Assembly: GCA_039566865.1 (NCBI GenBank)
Contig: CM076944.1
Span: 20,854,501 to 20,918,500 of the forward strand
Direction of reading: 5' to 3'
DNA: 64,000 bases
Source: Aurelia coerulea
Lineage: Eukaryota > Cnidaria > Scyphozoa > Semaeostomeae > Ulmaridae
The notes beneath the pieces are model-generated. The model was not told the DNA's origin. It did not search any database and worked only from the letters and a program-made list of their open reading frames with translations. How positions within the stretch are numbered: position 1 is the stretch's first letter; every line of letters starts with the position of its first letter. The position numbers and the translations under genes were made by a program. Of this stretch, positions 63,213-64,000 are shown one piece after another.

Positions 63213-64000
63213 AGAGTGTGGCATGGCGGCTTAATTTATAAACTAAAACGATGCGGCGTCTCAGGCGAACTTCTTTCCCTTATCAAAAGTTTCCTCAAGG
63301 ACCGAAAACAGCGGACCGTCCTGAATGGACAGAGTTCAAATTGGGGAGATATTTCAGCAGGAGTGCCTCAGGGCTCTATTTTAGGACCCTTGTTTTTCCT
63401 TATATATATAAACGATCTAACTGCAGGCTTAAAATGCAATGTTAAGCTTTTTGCTGATGATACTTCATTGTTTACCGTAGTAGAAGACTCAAATATAGCA
63501 GCCACTGACATGAACCATGACTTAGAATTGATAAGAAAATGGGCCTATGATTGGAAGATGTCATTTAATCCAGATCCACAAAAACAAGCTGTGGAATTGG
63601 TATTTTCTAAGAAAAAAATTGAAATTCACCATCCAGTAATTCGTTTTAATAACATACCAGTGATGAAAGTAGAAGAACATAAACATTTAGGAATTATCCT
63701 GGACTCAAAGCTTTCTTTTTCCGCTCATATCAAAGCAGCTATATCTAAAACAAGAAAGGGCATTGGCCTGCTGAAATGTCTCTCCAAGTATCTGCCCAGG
63801 CATACTCTTAACGAATTATTTAAGCTCTATGTGCGACCCCACCTAGATTACGGAGATGTTATCTACCATATTCCGGCTAAAGTATGTGAATTCAGCGGCA
63901 ATACCATATTACCAAATTTAATGGAAAAGTTAGAGTCCGTCCAATATTCTGCAGCTCTAGCCGTTACAGGGGCATGGAGAGGAACATCGCGGGAAAAGCT
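63213..64000 (+). CDS. LINE (Jockey/CR1-like) reverse transcriptase, 5'-truncated, runs off the window
   Basis: An open frame of 262 codons continues past the window end without stop or frameshift. It enters the RT domain just after catalytic motif A: the first residues, RVWHGGL, are the usual continuation of the FD(K/R)VWH motif. Next come the fingers/palm segment KDRKQRTVLNG, the GVPQGSILGP motif (63360-63389), LFFLIYINDL, and the catalytic FADD box (63450-63461, residue about 80). Then follow KHLGIILDSKLSF and the thumb-like KLYVRPHLDYG. The upstream endonuclease and the first catalytic Asp are missing. At 63212 satellite ('ttctttgaaaca') passes straight into the frame. 5' truncation is normal for LINE insertions made by target-primed reverse transcription, so this is probably a dead-on-arrival but young copy. 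The lack of stops argues for recent arrival. There is no start codon of its own. The product would be an RNA-directed DNA polymerase fragment. Clade assignment is from motif style only. Confidence 0.88.

Noticed and set aside
14385..63234. Recurrent frames of 61-82 codons in satellite monomers (for example 14385, 27626, 37527, 39960, 40800, 44925, 61565, 63037) with a shared 'KKCGLTHF' segment
   Set aside because: They are one frame of the repeat unit. They look alike because monomers are alike; 249 is divisible by three, but most units carry about three stops in this frame, and type B truncates it early. No start context or codon bias supports coding.

Overview
The window is eukaryotic repeat DNA, most likely from a marine invertebrate and probably a cnidarian such as a coral or anemone. 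That guess rests on the company of elements (a Kolobok-like element with P2X7-C-like and THAP remnants, CACTA and piggyBac MITEs, fold-back elements with ACCGGGTG ends, a Jockey/CR1-like LINE reverse transcriptase). No species-specific gene is present, so the placement is an inference. No bacterial gene, operon, tRNA, rRNA or CRISPR array is visible.

About 84% of the window (roughly 54 kb, about 220 monomers) is one AT-rich satellite with a monomer near 249 bp, always in the same orientation. Two main forms alternate: type A (about 249 bp) and type B (about 237 bp, with a 12-bp deletion and linked changes). The array is layered. Monomers are grouped into higher-order repeats: a 1,222-bp block at 6.3-8.8 kb, a block of about 7.2 kb at 8.7-21.1 kb, a block of about 3.27 kb at 37-42 kb, a block of about 2.75 kb at 47.7-53.4 kb, and very recent one- and two-monomer duplications at 53.7-55.4 kb. 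Subfamilies change along the array: A/B alternation dominates 6-24 kb, B is absent after about 47.6 kb, and 'gattaccgcac' and 'ctaccgaac' variants dominate 43-56 kb and 61-63 kb.

Seven non-satellite segments interrupt the array. (1) 3662-6040 is a TTAA-flanked, AGG-ended Kolobok-like DNA transposon. It carries a decayed three-exon gene with a P2X7-receptor C-terminal-like domain on the + strand and a decayed THAP-domain start on the - strand. (2) 24153-24342 is a 190-bp CACTA/EnSpm-like MITE with a 3-bp target duplication. (3) 30293-31176 is an 884-bp fold-back element with ACCGGGTG ends. (4) 43257-43717 is a truncated element keeping only the right ACCGGGTG end. (5) 45800-46361 is a 562-bp piggyBac-like MITE with TTAA target duplication. 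(6) 56697-61354 is a 4.7-kb island of ordinary-complexity DNA with a nested 966-bp fold-back element and one candidate terminal exon. (7) From 63213 to the window end lies a LINE reverse transcriptase, truncated at its 5' end within the RT domain and otherwise open.

No intact gene lies wholly inside the window. The most noteworthy signals are the two-gene remnant of the Kolobok-like element and two small hairpins in the satellite monomer. In one hairpin, A and B monomers differ by a paired, structure-preserving change. Several independent deletions, and one transposon insertion, fall on these hairpins.
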